Under the pieces are notes generated by a model. The model was not told where the DNA came from, searched no databases, and was given only the letters and a program-made list of their open reading frames with translations. 16,051 nt of DNA from Parvularculaceae bacterium (GTDB lineage Bacteria; Pseudomonadota; Alphaproteobacteria; Caulobacterales; Parvularculaceae): NCBI GenBank assembly GCA_004213235.1, contig SHAI01000027.1, forward strand, positions 1 to 16,051. The letters are read 5' to 3'. The position numbers and the translations under genes are program-made. Positions 1 through 10,066 of the stretch are shown here, one piece after another; the stretch's first letter is position 1, and each line of letters starts with the position of its first letter.

Positions 1-1314
1 GGAACAGAAGCGGTTTACTGGACAAAACGCGTTTCTGAACAGGTCTCTTTTGAAGAAAGTGACGTGGTCTTTGTCGGGTATGGAATTGTCGCGCCTGAAT
101 ATGGTTGGGACGATTACGCTGACATAGATGCGGCAGGTAAAACCGTTGTGATGCTCGTCAACGACCCTGGATTTGCCACGCAAAATCCGGACCTCTTCAA
201 GGGTAATGCCATGACCTATTACGGTCGGTGGACGTACAAATATGAGGAGGCAGCACGCCAGGGGGCTGCTGCGGCGATTGTTATCCACCAGACAGCACCC
301 GCCGCTTATGGCTGGAGCGTTGTTCAGGGGGGGTGGACCGGGCCGCAGATTGATCTCGTTCGTCAAGATGGCGGTGCGGGGCGCGCGGCGCTTGAAGGAT
401 GGATTCAAGAAAATGAAGCAAGAGCTCTGTTTGCTTCTGCTGGGCAGGATTTTGACGCGCTGACGCAATCGGCAGCGACGAAGGCATTCAAGGCCGTTCC
501 CCTTAACGTTAAAGCGTCGGGCGAATTGGTGAACACGATCCGCCGCAGTGAATCAACAAATGTGGCAGGCATTCTGGAAGGCGATGTCGCGCCGGATGAA
601 TATGTTCTTTATACCGCGCACTGGGATCATCTTGGGGGAACAGCGTTAGGGCGTGATGCCATTTCAAACGGTGCGGTAGATAATGCAACGGGAACCGCAG
701 GCATTTTGTCGATTGCTGAACAAATGGTGTCCTTGCCCCATAAGCCGCGTCGATCCGTTCTCTTTCTTGCCGTAACCGCTGAGGAGTCGGGTCTTCTTGG
801 GTCTGCCTATTTTGCGGAGGATCCTCTGGTGCCGCTGGCGAGCATCGTTGGCGGGATTAATATTGATGCAATCCTGCCATTGCCAATGACAAAAAATCTG
901 GTTGTCACCGGGTTTGGTGCGTCAGAACTGGAAGACGTTCTGGAGGTGAGGGCACGTCAAAACGACCTTTACATCAGTCCGGATCCAGAGCCGGAGAAGG
1001 GTTATTTCTACCGTTCCGATCATATCTCGCTCGCCAAGAAGGGCGTGCCGATGCTCTACACTGATCTTGGTCCTGACCTGGTTGATGGCGGCGTTGAGGC
1101 GGGTAAGGCATTGGGTGATGATTACCGGATCAATCGCTATCACCGCCCGGCCGATGAATATGACGCGTCATGGGATATGAGCGGTACGACAATGCTTCTT
1201 GGCATAATGCGTGACGTTGGACTTGATCTGGCGCAGCGGGACGACTGGCCGAATTGGTATGAAGGCAATGAATTTCGGGCTCTGCGCGACGCCCAGCGCC
1301 AGGGTGCTGAATAG
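1..1314 (+). CDS. M28-family zinc aminopeptidase with PA domain, 5' end missing
   Basis: This reading frame is open from the first base and ends at TAG 1312-1314, leaving 437 residues without an N-terminus. The five positions of the M28 two-zinc site are visible: His (codon 619, in TAHWDHLG), Asp (679, in NGAVDNATG), the Glu pair (781-786, in TAEESGLLGS), Asp (865, in NIDA) and His (1021, in RSDH). The region before them (about 130-350) resembles a protease-associated (PA) insert. Members of this family cleave N-terminal amino acids or dipeptides, usually outside the cytoplasm, so a signal peptide is expected upstream of the window but cannot be seen. GTG at 64 is an internal codon, not a convincing start. 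The gene has no evident functional link to the ribosomal genes 216 bases downstream, and I see no terminator after it. The family is secure. The substrate is unknown. Confidence 0.9.
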   Translation, partial: GTEAVYWTKRVSEQVSFEESDVVFVGYGIVAPEYGWDDYADIDAAGKTVVMLVNDPGFATQNPDLFKGNAMTYYGRWTYKYEEAARQGAAAAIVIHQTAPAAYGWSVVQGGWTGPQIDLVRQDGGAGRAALEGWIQENEARALFASAGQDFDALTQSAATKAFKAVPLNVKASGELVNTIRRSESTNVAGILEGDVAPDEYVLYTAHWDHLGGTALGRDAISNGAVDNATGTAGILSIAEQMVSLPHKPRRSVLFLAVTAEESGLLGSAYFAEDPLVPLASIVGGINIDAILPLPMTKNLVVTGFGASELEDVLEVRARQNDLYISPDPEPEKGYFYRSDHISLAKKGVPMLYTDLGPDLVDGGVEAGKALGDDYRINRYHRPADEYDASWDMSGTTMLLGIMRDVGLDLAQRDDWPNWYEGNEFRALRDAQRQGAE

Positions 1315-1386
1315 ACCTACGAAGACAAATAGACCCACTAAACCTGCTAAAACGTCCCAATTTAGCACACTTATTGGGGCTGGCGG

Positions 1387-1479
1387 CCGGCTTCTTGCCA
1401 AAAGGTGAGGTGCCTGCTAAGACGCCCGACCTCGCGGGAGGCGCGCCGGCAAAGACCAGCCGGGGTCTAACCGCGACCC
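1387..1479 (+). promoter_or_regulatory. Possible structured leader before rplK
   Basis: Complementary arms nest here: CCGGCT 1387-1392 with AGCCGG 1458-1463, TTGCC 1395-1399 with GGCAA 1448-1452, and GGTGC 1409-1413 with GCGCC 1443-1447. A separate simple hairpin follows, GGGTC 1463-1467 with GACCC 1475-1479. In Escherichia coli, L1 represses its own operon by binding the rplK leader, so a structured leader here would be in character. I cannot recognise an L1 site, and the possible promoter at 1395-1423 lies inside the larger structure, so the two readings compete. Confidence 0.25.
1395..1423 (+). promoter_or_regulatory. Candidate sigma-70-type promoter for rplK-rplA
   Basis: TTGCCA (1395-1400) matches the -35 consensus at five of six positions. 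It is followed after 17 bases by TAAGAC (1418-1423), a weak -10 that carries an extended TG one base upstream (1415-1416). Transcription would start near 1430, about 100 bases before rplK. No better match was seen in the 216-base spacer. This rests on pattern matching only, and the -10 is poor. Confidence 0.35.
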
Positions 1480-1530
1480 TTTCACCGGGTGTTGCCGACC
1501 GGCAGCGTCCAGCCATTGGAAAGGACAGTC

Positions 1531-1959
1531 ATGGCGAAGAAAATAGCAGGTTACCTGAAGCTTCAGGTGCCGGCGGGTGCGGCCACCCCGTCACCGCCAA
1601 TCGGCCCAGCTCTCGGTCAGCGCGGGTTGAATATTATGGAGTTCTGCAAGGCGTTTAACGCCAAGACTCAAGAAATGGAAAAGGGGATGCCGGTCCCCAC
1701 GATCATCACCATTTTTTCCGACAAGTCGTTCACTTTTGTGACGAAGACCCCACCGGCGTCCTATTACCTGAAAAAGGCTGCGAAGCTTCAAAAAGGTGGT
1801 GAGACACCCGGGCGTACTGTCGCGGGCACGGTCACGCGCAAGCAATGTGAAGAAATCGCTGAAGCGAAGATGAAAGACCTGAACGCGAACGATATCGATG
1901 CGGCAACGAAGATCATCATGGGTTCGGCGCGCGCGATGGGTCTGCAGGTGGAGGGCTGA
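1531..1959 (+). CDS. rplK: 50S ribosomal protein L11
   Basis: This 142-residue protein has the normal length for L11. The N-terminal domain carries the conserved PPIGPALGQRG segment (residues 22-32), which faces thiostrepton and elongation factors at the GTPase centre. The C-terminal rRNA-binding half begins near residue 70 and contains the TPPASYYLKKAAKL stretch that binds the 23S rRNA GTPase-associated region. The ATG at 1531 is chosen over the longer frame from 1489 because it gives the family N-terminus MAKKIAGYLKLQ and is preceded by GGAAAGGAC (1518-1526). Only two bases separate its stop codon from rplA, so the two are co-translated. Unlike the usual arrangement, secE and nusG do not lie immediately upstream. 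Confidence 0.98.
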   Translation: MAKKIAGYLKLQVPAGAATPSPPIGPALGQRGLNIMEFCKAFNAKTQEMEKGMPVPTIITIFSDKSFTFVTKTPPASYYLKKAAKLQKGGETPGRTVAGTVTRKQCEEIAEAKMKDLNANDIDAATKIIMGSARAMGLQVEG

Positions 1960-1961
1960 CG

Positions 1962-2669
1962 ATGGCGAAGAGAGGAAAGCGCACGCGCGCGATACGCGAA
2001 AGCCTGGACCCTACCTTGACGCATAGCGTGGAAGAGGCGGTGAAGCTGGTAAAGAGCAACGCCACGGCGAAATTCGACGAGACCGTTGAGGTTTCGATGA
2101 ACCTTGGGGTCGACCCGCGCCATGCAGACCAAATGGTGCGTGGTGTCGTGTCCTTGCCAAACGGTACCGGCAAATCGGTTCGTGTTGCGGTCTTTGCAAA
2201 AGACAAGAAAGCTGAAGAAGCAACCGCAGCTGGTGCAGACATTGTCGGCGCTGAAGACCTCATGGAAAAAATCCAGGGCGGGTTTATGGACTTTGACCGG
2301 GTCATTGCAACGCCTGACATGATGGCAGTCGTTGGCCGACTCGGTAAAGTTCTGGGGCCACGCGGTCTTATGCCAAACCCGAAGGTTGGCACCGTAACGC
2401 CAGATGTGGCGAAGGCGGTGAAGGATGCCAAAGGGGGTGCTGTTCAGTTCCGCGTCGAGAAGGCAGGGATCATTCACGCTGGCGTTGGTAAAGCGAGCTT
2501 CTCTGAGCAGCAGCTCACAGAAAACGTGCAGGCGTTTGTGAACGCAGTCGCGAAGGCCAAGCCATCGGGTGCGAAGGGTACCTTTGTGAAGCGCATTGCG
2601 CTCTCATCGACAATGGGCCCCGGGGTGAAGGTCGAGCCGACCGCAGCGAGCGTTCCGGCGAACGCGTAA
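1962..2669 (+). CDS. rplA: 50S ribosomal protein L1
   Basis: This 235-residue protein is full length for L1, which binds 23S rRNA helices 76-78 at the mobile L1 stalk and helps release deacylated tRNA from the E site. The L1 signature LGKVLGPRGLMPNPKVGTVT is at residues 127-146, and the N-terminus MAKRGKRTRA is typical. The start codon lies two bases after the rplK stop. Its Shine-Dalgarno sequence GGAGGG (1950-1955) sits inside the end of rplK, which indicates translational coupling. In many bacteria L1 also represses translation of its own operon, but whether it does so here is not shown. The C-terminal tail VEPTAASVPANA is a short low-complexity extension. A strong terminator 28 bases downstream ends the transcript. 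Confidence 0.98.
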   Translation: MAKRGKRTRAIRESLDPTLTHSVEEAVKLVKSNATAKFDETVEVSMNLGVDPRHADQMVRGVVSLPNGTGKSVRVAVFAKDKKAEEATAAGADIVGAEDLMEKIQGGFMDFDRVIATPDMMAVVGRLGKVLGPRGLMPNPKVGTVTPDVAKAVKDAKGGAVQFRVEKAGIIHAGVGKASFSEQQLTENVQAFVNAVAKAKPSGAKGTFVKRIALSSTMGPGVKVEPTAASVPANA

Positions 2670-2696
2670 GTCTTAAGCGCTTACCTGAAAATTTTG

Positions 2697-2726
2697 AGGC
2701 GCGGATTGACCGATCCGCGCCTTTTT
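2697..2726 (+). terminator. Intrinsic terminator of rplK-rplA
   Basis: A perfect 10-base-pair stem, AGGCGCGGAT (2697-2706) with ATCCGCGCCT (2713-2722), has a 6-base loop and runs directly into five Ts (2722-2726). A smaller dyad, GTAAG 2666-2670 with CTTAC 2680-2684, spans the rplA stop just before it. The terminator separates rplA transcription from the ligase gene and from rplJ. Confidence 0.93.
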
Positions 2727-2785
2727 GTATCTAATGTTGGCATTATTGGCTCACCTGGGTCGGTGAGGGGCAAGCGGAGCCTTGT

Positions 2786-3925
2786 ATGATGCCAGCGCTG
2801 ACTTTGGGGGTGGAAGAGGAATATCTTCTCGTCGACCCTGAATCCCGGGATCTTGTCGCGGAGCCGACGCCGGACTTTCTTCGGGACTGTAAAGACCGGC
2901 TGGGGGATTATGTCACGCCGGAATTCTTGCGGTGTCAGGTGGAGGTCGGCACGCCTGTATGCGCTGATATCTCTGAAGTTCGCCACCATTTAACGGCGCT
3001 GCGCCGATGCATTATTGCCTCAGCAGAGCGTCACGGCATGCGCCTGATCGCCGCCTCAACCCATCCGTTCGCGCAATGGGGGCGGCAAAAACACACAGAC
3101 GGCCCGCGATACAAGGTCTTGGATGAGGATATGGGGGGTGCAATCCGCCGTATGCTGATCTGTGGCATGCATGTTCACGCTGGCATTGAGAACCCGGATG
3201 CCCGCATCGATCTGATGAACCAGATGCGATATTTCTTGCCACACCTGCTGGCCTTATCGACATCGTCACCGTTCTGGGGCGGCCATAATATGGCGATGAG
3301 GTGCGCGCGCCTTGGCATTTTTGACTCCATGCCCCGAACCGGGATCCCCGACCGTTATGAAAGTTGGGGCGAGTATGAGCGCATGATCGAGAAATTGGTC
3401 AGCGCCGGAGTTATAGACGATTCCAGCAAGATTTGGTGGGACATGCGCCCCTCCTCAAAGTTTCCAACCCTGGAAATGCGCATTACGGACGTTTGCACAC
3501 GGCTGGAAGATTCGTTGGCCATTGCCGCGTTTTATCAATGTGTATTGCGCATGCTGTCGCGCATGCGCCAGCGGAACATGCGGTGGCGTATTTATCCACG
3601 CATCATGATTGAAGAGAACAGGTGGCGCGCCCAGCGATATGGTGTCACGAAATCAATGATTGACCTTGGTCGGGGTGATTGCGTCCCGTTCCCTGCGCTG
3701 ATCGAAGAAGCCATTGAACTGGTCGACGAAGACGCGCGTGCTCTTGGTTGTCAAAAGGAACTCCACCATGCTCGAACCATTATCTCCCGCGGGACGAGTG
3801 CATGCCGACAATTGGAGACATTTGCCGTGGCAAAGTCTGAGGGGGCTGATGATCATGAAGCGCTGCAACGGGTCGTTGATTTGTTGATCAATGAAACGGC
3901 CGCGGATTTGCCGTCGATGAATTGA
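2786..3925 (+). CDS. ybdK: YbdK-type carboxylate-amine ligase (GCS2 family)
   Basis: This 379-residue protein belongs to the glutamate-cysteine ligase type 2 / YbdK family of ATP-dependent carboxylate-amine ligases, which have the glutamine-synthetase-like fold. Recognisable blocks are GVEEEYLLVDP (residues 8-18, acidic metal-binding start), GMHVHAGI (127-134), STSSPFWGG (158-166) and WWDMRPSSKFPTLEMRITD (217-235). E. coli YbdK shows weak glutamate-cysteine ligase activity, but the natural substrate of most relatives is unknown, so a glutathione role should not be assumed. ATG 2786 and ATG 2789 are both possible starts after GGAG (2776-2779), and the second has the better spacing. The gene stands alone between the rplA terminator and the rplJ leader. 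No strong promoter was recognised in the 59-base gap before it. The family is confident. The function is not. Confidence 0.9.
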   Translation: MMPALTLGVEEEYLLVDPESRDLVAEPTPDFLRDCKDRLGDYVTPEFLRCQVEVGTPVCADISEVRHHLTALRRCIIASAERHGMRLIAASTHPFAQWGRQKHTDGPRYKVLDEDMGGAIRRMLICGMHVHAGIENPDARIDLMNQMRYFLPHLLALSTSSPFWGGHNMAMRCARLGIFDSMPRTGIPDRYESWGEYERMIEKLVSAGVIDDSSKIWWDMRPSSKFPTLEMRITDVCTRLEDSLAIAAFYQCVLRMLSRMRQRNMRWRIYPRIMIEENRWRAQRYGVTKSMIDLGRGDCVPFPALIEEAIELVDEDARALGCQKELHHARTIISRGTSACRQLETFAVAKSEGADDHEALQRVVDLLINETAADLPSMN

Positions 3926-3965
3926 GGGCAGGCTGATTGCGTCAGCTGGCACTTTAACAGATTAG

Positions 3966-4002
3966 GGTGCGCACGTTTCCTTTTGTGGTGTGCCGGGTTT
4001 TT
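3966..4002 (+). terminator. Weak candidate terminator after the ligase gene
   Basis: GGTGCGC (3966-3972) can pair with GTGTGCC (3988-3994) through seven pairs, three of them G-U, followed three bases later by five Ts (3998-4002). A short perfect hairpin, GCTGA 3932-3936 with TCAGC 3942-3946, precedes it but lacks a T run. Termination here would make sense between the ligase gene and the rplJ leader, but the stem is weak. Confidence 0.35.
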
Positions 4003-4126
4003 GGCGCGCGGCGGCGGTTTTGTGCGTTAATTATGTTGCTGGTCGGTTCCGTCCCCGGGGGGCAGCTTGCGCGACGCCAGGTATGGGGACAGTTTTAAAA
4101 CCAGGCGGTCGGCGTGAAATAAGGGC

Positions 4127-4154
4127 TTGCATTTAATATGTGAGCGTGTATGAC
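4127..4154 (+). promoter_or_regulatory. Candidate promoter for rplJ-rplL-rpoB-rpoC
   Basis: TTGCAT (4127-4132) and TATGAC (4149-4154) are separated by 16 bases, each a partial match to the -35 and -10 consensus. Transcription would start near 4161 and give a leader of about 240 bases with three hairpins before rplJ. This is the best match I found in the spacer. A perfect TTGACA at 4248-4253 has no AT-rich -10 at 16-18 bases. Confidence 0.4.
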
Positions 4155-4296
4155 CCGCCTCGCTGCGCTGGGAACGGCGCGCATCCTGTCCTAGACTGCA
4201 GGCGAGGCATTTTCTCCTCTTAAATTTCCTGCATAGACGGCAATCGGTTGACAGCCCCTAAATTGAAGGGGCCGCGCCAGTGTTGTTGAAAAGGGC

Positions 4297-4328
4297 AGGC
4301 TCCCGCGGGTTCGCGAGGAGCCTTTTTT
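4297..4328 (+). terminator. Terminator-like hairpin in the rplJ leader (candidate attenuator)
   Basis: AGGCTCC (4297-4303) pairs with GGAGCCT (4317-4323) and CGCG (4304-4307) with CGCG (4312-4315) around a 4-base loop, leaving a single bulged A at 4316. Six Ts follow (4323-4328). This has all the features of an intrinsic terminator, yet it sits only 75 bases before the rplJ start with no obvious promoter after it. That arrangement suggests a leaky or regulated attenuator. An alternative is that it ends an upstream transcript and an unrecognised promoter lies at 4329-4390. Confidence 0.8.
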
Positions 4329-4402
4329 GGTTCCTTAGTTATCCGTTTAAAATTTTTCCTGATTCGCCTTTTGCGGGTCAGAGCGTACGAGAGGGAAGTC
4401 CT

Positions 4403-4921
4403 ATGGACAGAACCCAGAAGGCCGAACAGGTCGAATGGATCGGCGGCGTGTTTGACGCAAACACGGTCGTCGTGGTCGCAAATGGCGGCCTAAGCGTGCC
4501 TGAAATGGAAGCGCTTCGCGGCGAACTTCGCGATGTCGGCGCGAACATGAAGGTAATCAAGAACCGGTTGGCGAAGATTGCGGTTGCAGGACGGCCAGCG
4601 GAAAAGCTGACGGACCTGTTTGAAGGCCCAACGGCCATTGCTTTTTCTGAAGACCCCGTCGCGGCGGCGAAAGCGGTCAAGAAATTCACAAAAGACAATG
4701 ACAAGCTAAAAATCCTTGGCGGTGCCATAGGGGAAGAAATCATGGACCAGCAGGGCGTCGAAGCGCTCGCGGCCATGCCTTCTCGCGAGGAGACGATTGC
4801 AACGGTCGTGCTCGCGCTCACCTCGCAGGGTTCCAACATCGCTTCCGCAATTGGTGCGCCGGCATCGAACCTCGCTGGCTGCATTGAGGCGATCGAAGAC
4901 AAGCAGAAAGACGCGGCCTAG
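4403..4921 (+). CDS. rplJ: 50S ribosomal protein L10
   Basis: This 172-residue protein is the usual length for L10, the base of the ribosomal stalk that anchors L7/L12 dimers to 23S rRNA next to L11. The N-terminal rRNA-binding domain includes KVIKNRLAK (residues 50-58) and EGPTAIAFSEDP (74-85). The alanine-rich C-terminal helix that carries L7/L12 dimers covers roughly residues 130-172. ATG 4403 is chosen because it gives the family start MDRTQKAEQVEW and is preceded by GAGAGGGAAG. The longer frame from 4280 would put the start upstream of the terminator hairpin and add 41 residues unlike any L10. In other bacteria L10, alone or with L7/L12, represses its own mRNA. The leader here is structured enough for that. 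rplL follows after 56 bases. Confidence 0.97.
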   Translation: MDRTQKAEQVEWIGGVFDANTVVVVANGGLSVPEMEALRGELRDVGANMKVIKNRLAKIAVAGRPAEKLTDLFEGPTAIAFSEDPVAAAKAVKKFTKDNDKLKILGGAIGEEIMDQQGVEALAAMPSREETIATVVLALTSQGSNIASAIGAPASNLAGCIEAIEDKQKDAA

Positions 4922-4977
4922 GGCGCGCGGCAGTAACATTCGTAGAAACAATCAACTGACTGACAGGAAACAATAAA

Positions 4978-5361
4978 ATGGCTGATGTTAAGAAACTGGC
5001 TGAAGAACTCGTAGCTTTGACCCTTCTGGAAGCAAACGAACTGAAGAACATCCTCAAGGATGAGTATGGCATTGAGCCGGCTGCAGGCGGCGCGGTCGTT
5101 ATGGCTGGCCCAGCTGGCGGTGCCGATGCAGGCGGCGCAGCTGAAGAGAAGGATGAATTCGACGTCATTCTCGTTGCTGCTGGCGACAAGAAGATCAACG
5201 TGATCAAGGAAGTTCGTGCCATCACCGGTCTTGGCCTCAAAGAAGCCAAGGAACTGGTTGAAGCTGGTGGTAAGGCCGTTAAAGAGGCGGCTGCCAAGGC
5301 TGAAGCTGAAGAGATCAAGAAGAAGCTTGAGGACGCAGGCGCGAAGGTCGAGCTCAAGTAA
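4978..5361 (+). CDS. rplL: 50S ribosomal protein L7/L12
   Basis: This acidic, alanine-rich 127-residue protein has the full L7/L12 layout. An N-terminal dimerisation and L10-binding domain (about 1-34) is followed by a flexible Ala/Gly hinge (about 35-57) and a globular C-terminal domain (58-127) containing EFDVILVAAGDKKINVIKEV and GLGLKEAKELVEAG, which recruits and activates translational GTPases. Multiple copies sit on L10. The Shine-Dalgarno sequence AGGAAA (4965-4970) lies 7 bases before the ATG. The gene is in the same transcript as rplJ, and the strong ribosome site fits the need for more L7/L12 than L10. A 504-base hairpin-rich spacer separates it from rpoB. Confidence 0.98.
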   Translation: MADVKKLAEELVALTLLEANELKNILKDEYGIEPAAGGAVVMAGPAGGADAGGAAEEKDEFDVILVAAGDKKINVIKEVRAITGLGLKEAKELVEAGGKAVKEAAAKAEAEEIKKKLEDAGAKVELK

Positions 5362-5865
5362 GCGCGATTGCAGACGAATGCTGGGCGGGTGCCGTTACGG
5401 TGTCCGCCAAGCGTCATCTTCGCAGTGAAACATCATTAAGATTTTTCACTAAACAGGGTTGCGCGCATCGCATCATGCGCGTATCTACCCGTTTCCCGTC
5501 GGCGATGGCCCCGCCGAGGGTTAATTATTGCGGCGTCGTGCACCTGATACAAGAGATTCAGACAGATTGACCAATTGCTCCCGCGGGCGCCTAAAGCGTT
5601 TCGCGGCTAAATGCGTTTGGTTCTAAGGAATGTGTGAGCGTCTTCGTGCGCTTGCCTTTGGAAGAGCGCCGGATCTGGCGTTTGTTCGGCGATATCTAAG
5701 TCGCCCTCCTTGCCTAACCTGTCTGGACGTAACCTGGTTGGCGTATGCGTCGGAACAAAAGGTAACTGTCGTCCCTCGCGACGAGGTTATTAGCGATATT
5801 GGCCGAATTTTTAGCCGTTCGCAGGAGCGGCGGCGGGATTAGCTTCCGGTTTTCACAGGGTGGTT
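5362..5865 (+). promoter_or_regulatory. Hairpin-rich rplL-rpoB spacer
   Basis: No credible gene lies in these 504 bases. Three hairpins follow in quick order: 5384-5408 (11 pairs including three G-U, loop TTA), 5456-5490 (GGGT plus TGCGCGCAT against ATGCGCGTA and ACCC, with a TCT bulge) and 5495-5520 (CCC plus TCGGCG against CGCCGA and GGG, then an AT-rich tract). A smaller one, CCTCG 5774-5778 with CGAGG 5782-5786, lies near rpoB. TTGACC at 5567-5572 could be the -35 of a weak internal promoter with CTAAAG at 5591-5596. In E. coli the equivalent spacer holds an attenuator and an RNase III site that lower rpoB expression relative to rplL. A similar role here is inferred, not shown. Confidence 0.5.
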
Positions 5866-9942
<4,077 letters not shown>

Positions 9943-10066
9943 AGCGTGGGGAAGGGGGGCGATCTGCCTCTCACCCATGCATGCGGACGCGCGATAGTTT
10001 GCGCGTCTGCTAATGAGTTAAATTTTTTCCGCGGTCTGATCAGCCGCACCGACGAGGAGCCTGCTT
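9943..10066 (+). promoter_or_regulatory. rpoB-rpoC spacer with strong hairpin
   Basis: GCGGACGCGC (9983-9992) pairs with GCGCGTCTGC (10001-10010) through ten pairs, one of them G-U, around an 8-base loop. The nearest T run (10023-10028) is 12 bases past the stem, so this is not a standard terminator. The rpoC ribosome site GAGGAG (10054-10059) follows, 7 bases before the ATG. The hairpin could protect or process the mRNA between the two subunit genes. Confidence 0.5.

Larger units (their letters stand above)
3926..4402 (+). promoter_or_regulatory. Ligase-rplJ spacer: rplJ promoter and leader region
   Basis: This 477-base stretch has no credible gene. Left to right it holds the weak terminator at 3966-4002; a long dyad GTCCCC 4051-4056 with GGGGAC 4085-4090; a possible promoter at 4127-4154; a hairpin TGCAGG 4197-4202 with CCTGCA 4228-4233 that encloses GAGG 4204-4207 with CCTC 4216-4219; a hairpin GCCCCT 4254-4259 with AGGGGC 4267-4272; and a terminator-like hairpin at 4297-4328. 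In many bacteria L10 binds the rplJ leader and represses its operon, so an autoregulatory leader is expected here. The individual dyads are seen. Their function is inferred. Confidence 0.5.

Noticed and set aside
1788..2477. Long minus-strand open frame opposite rplK-rplA
   Set aside because: It is antisense to two certain ribosomal protein genes. Such frames arise from codon bias in the real genes.
4248..4253. Perfect TTGACA -35 hexamer before rplJ
   Set aside because: At 16-18 bases downstream the sequence is GC-rich (around GCCGCG) with no acceptable -10. It overlaps the GCCCCT/AGGGGC hairpin instead.
4280..4402. N-terminal extension of rplJ giving a 213-residue protein
   Set aside because: It runs through the terminator hairpin, adds 41 residues not expected in L10, and lacks a ribosome site. 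ATG 4403 fits the family.
5630..5842. 70-residue open frame in the rplL-rpoB spacer
   Set aside because: No clear ribosome site, no recognisable domain and an atypical composition. It is more likely a chance frame in a regulatory spacer.
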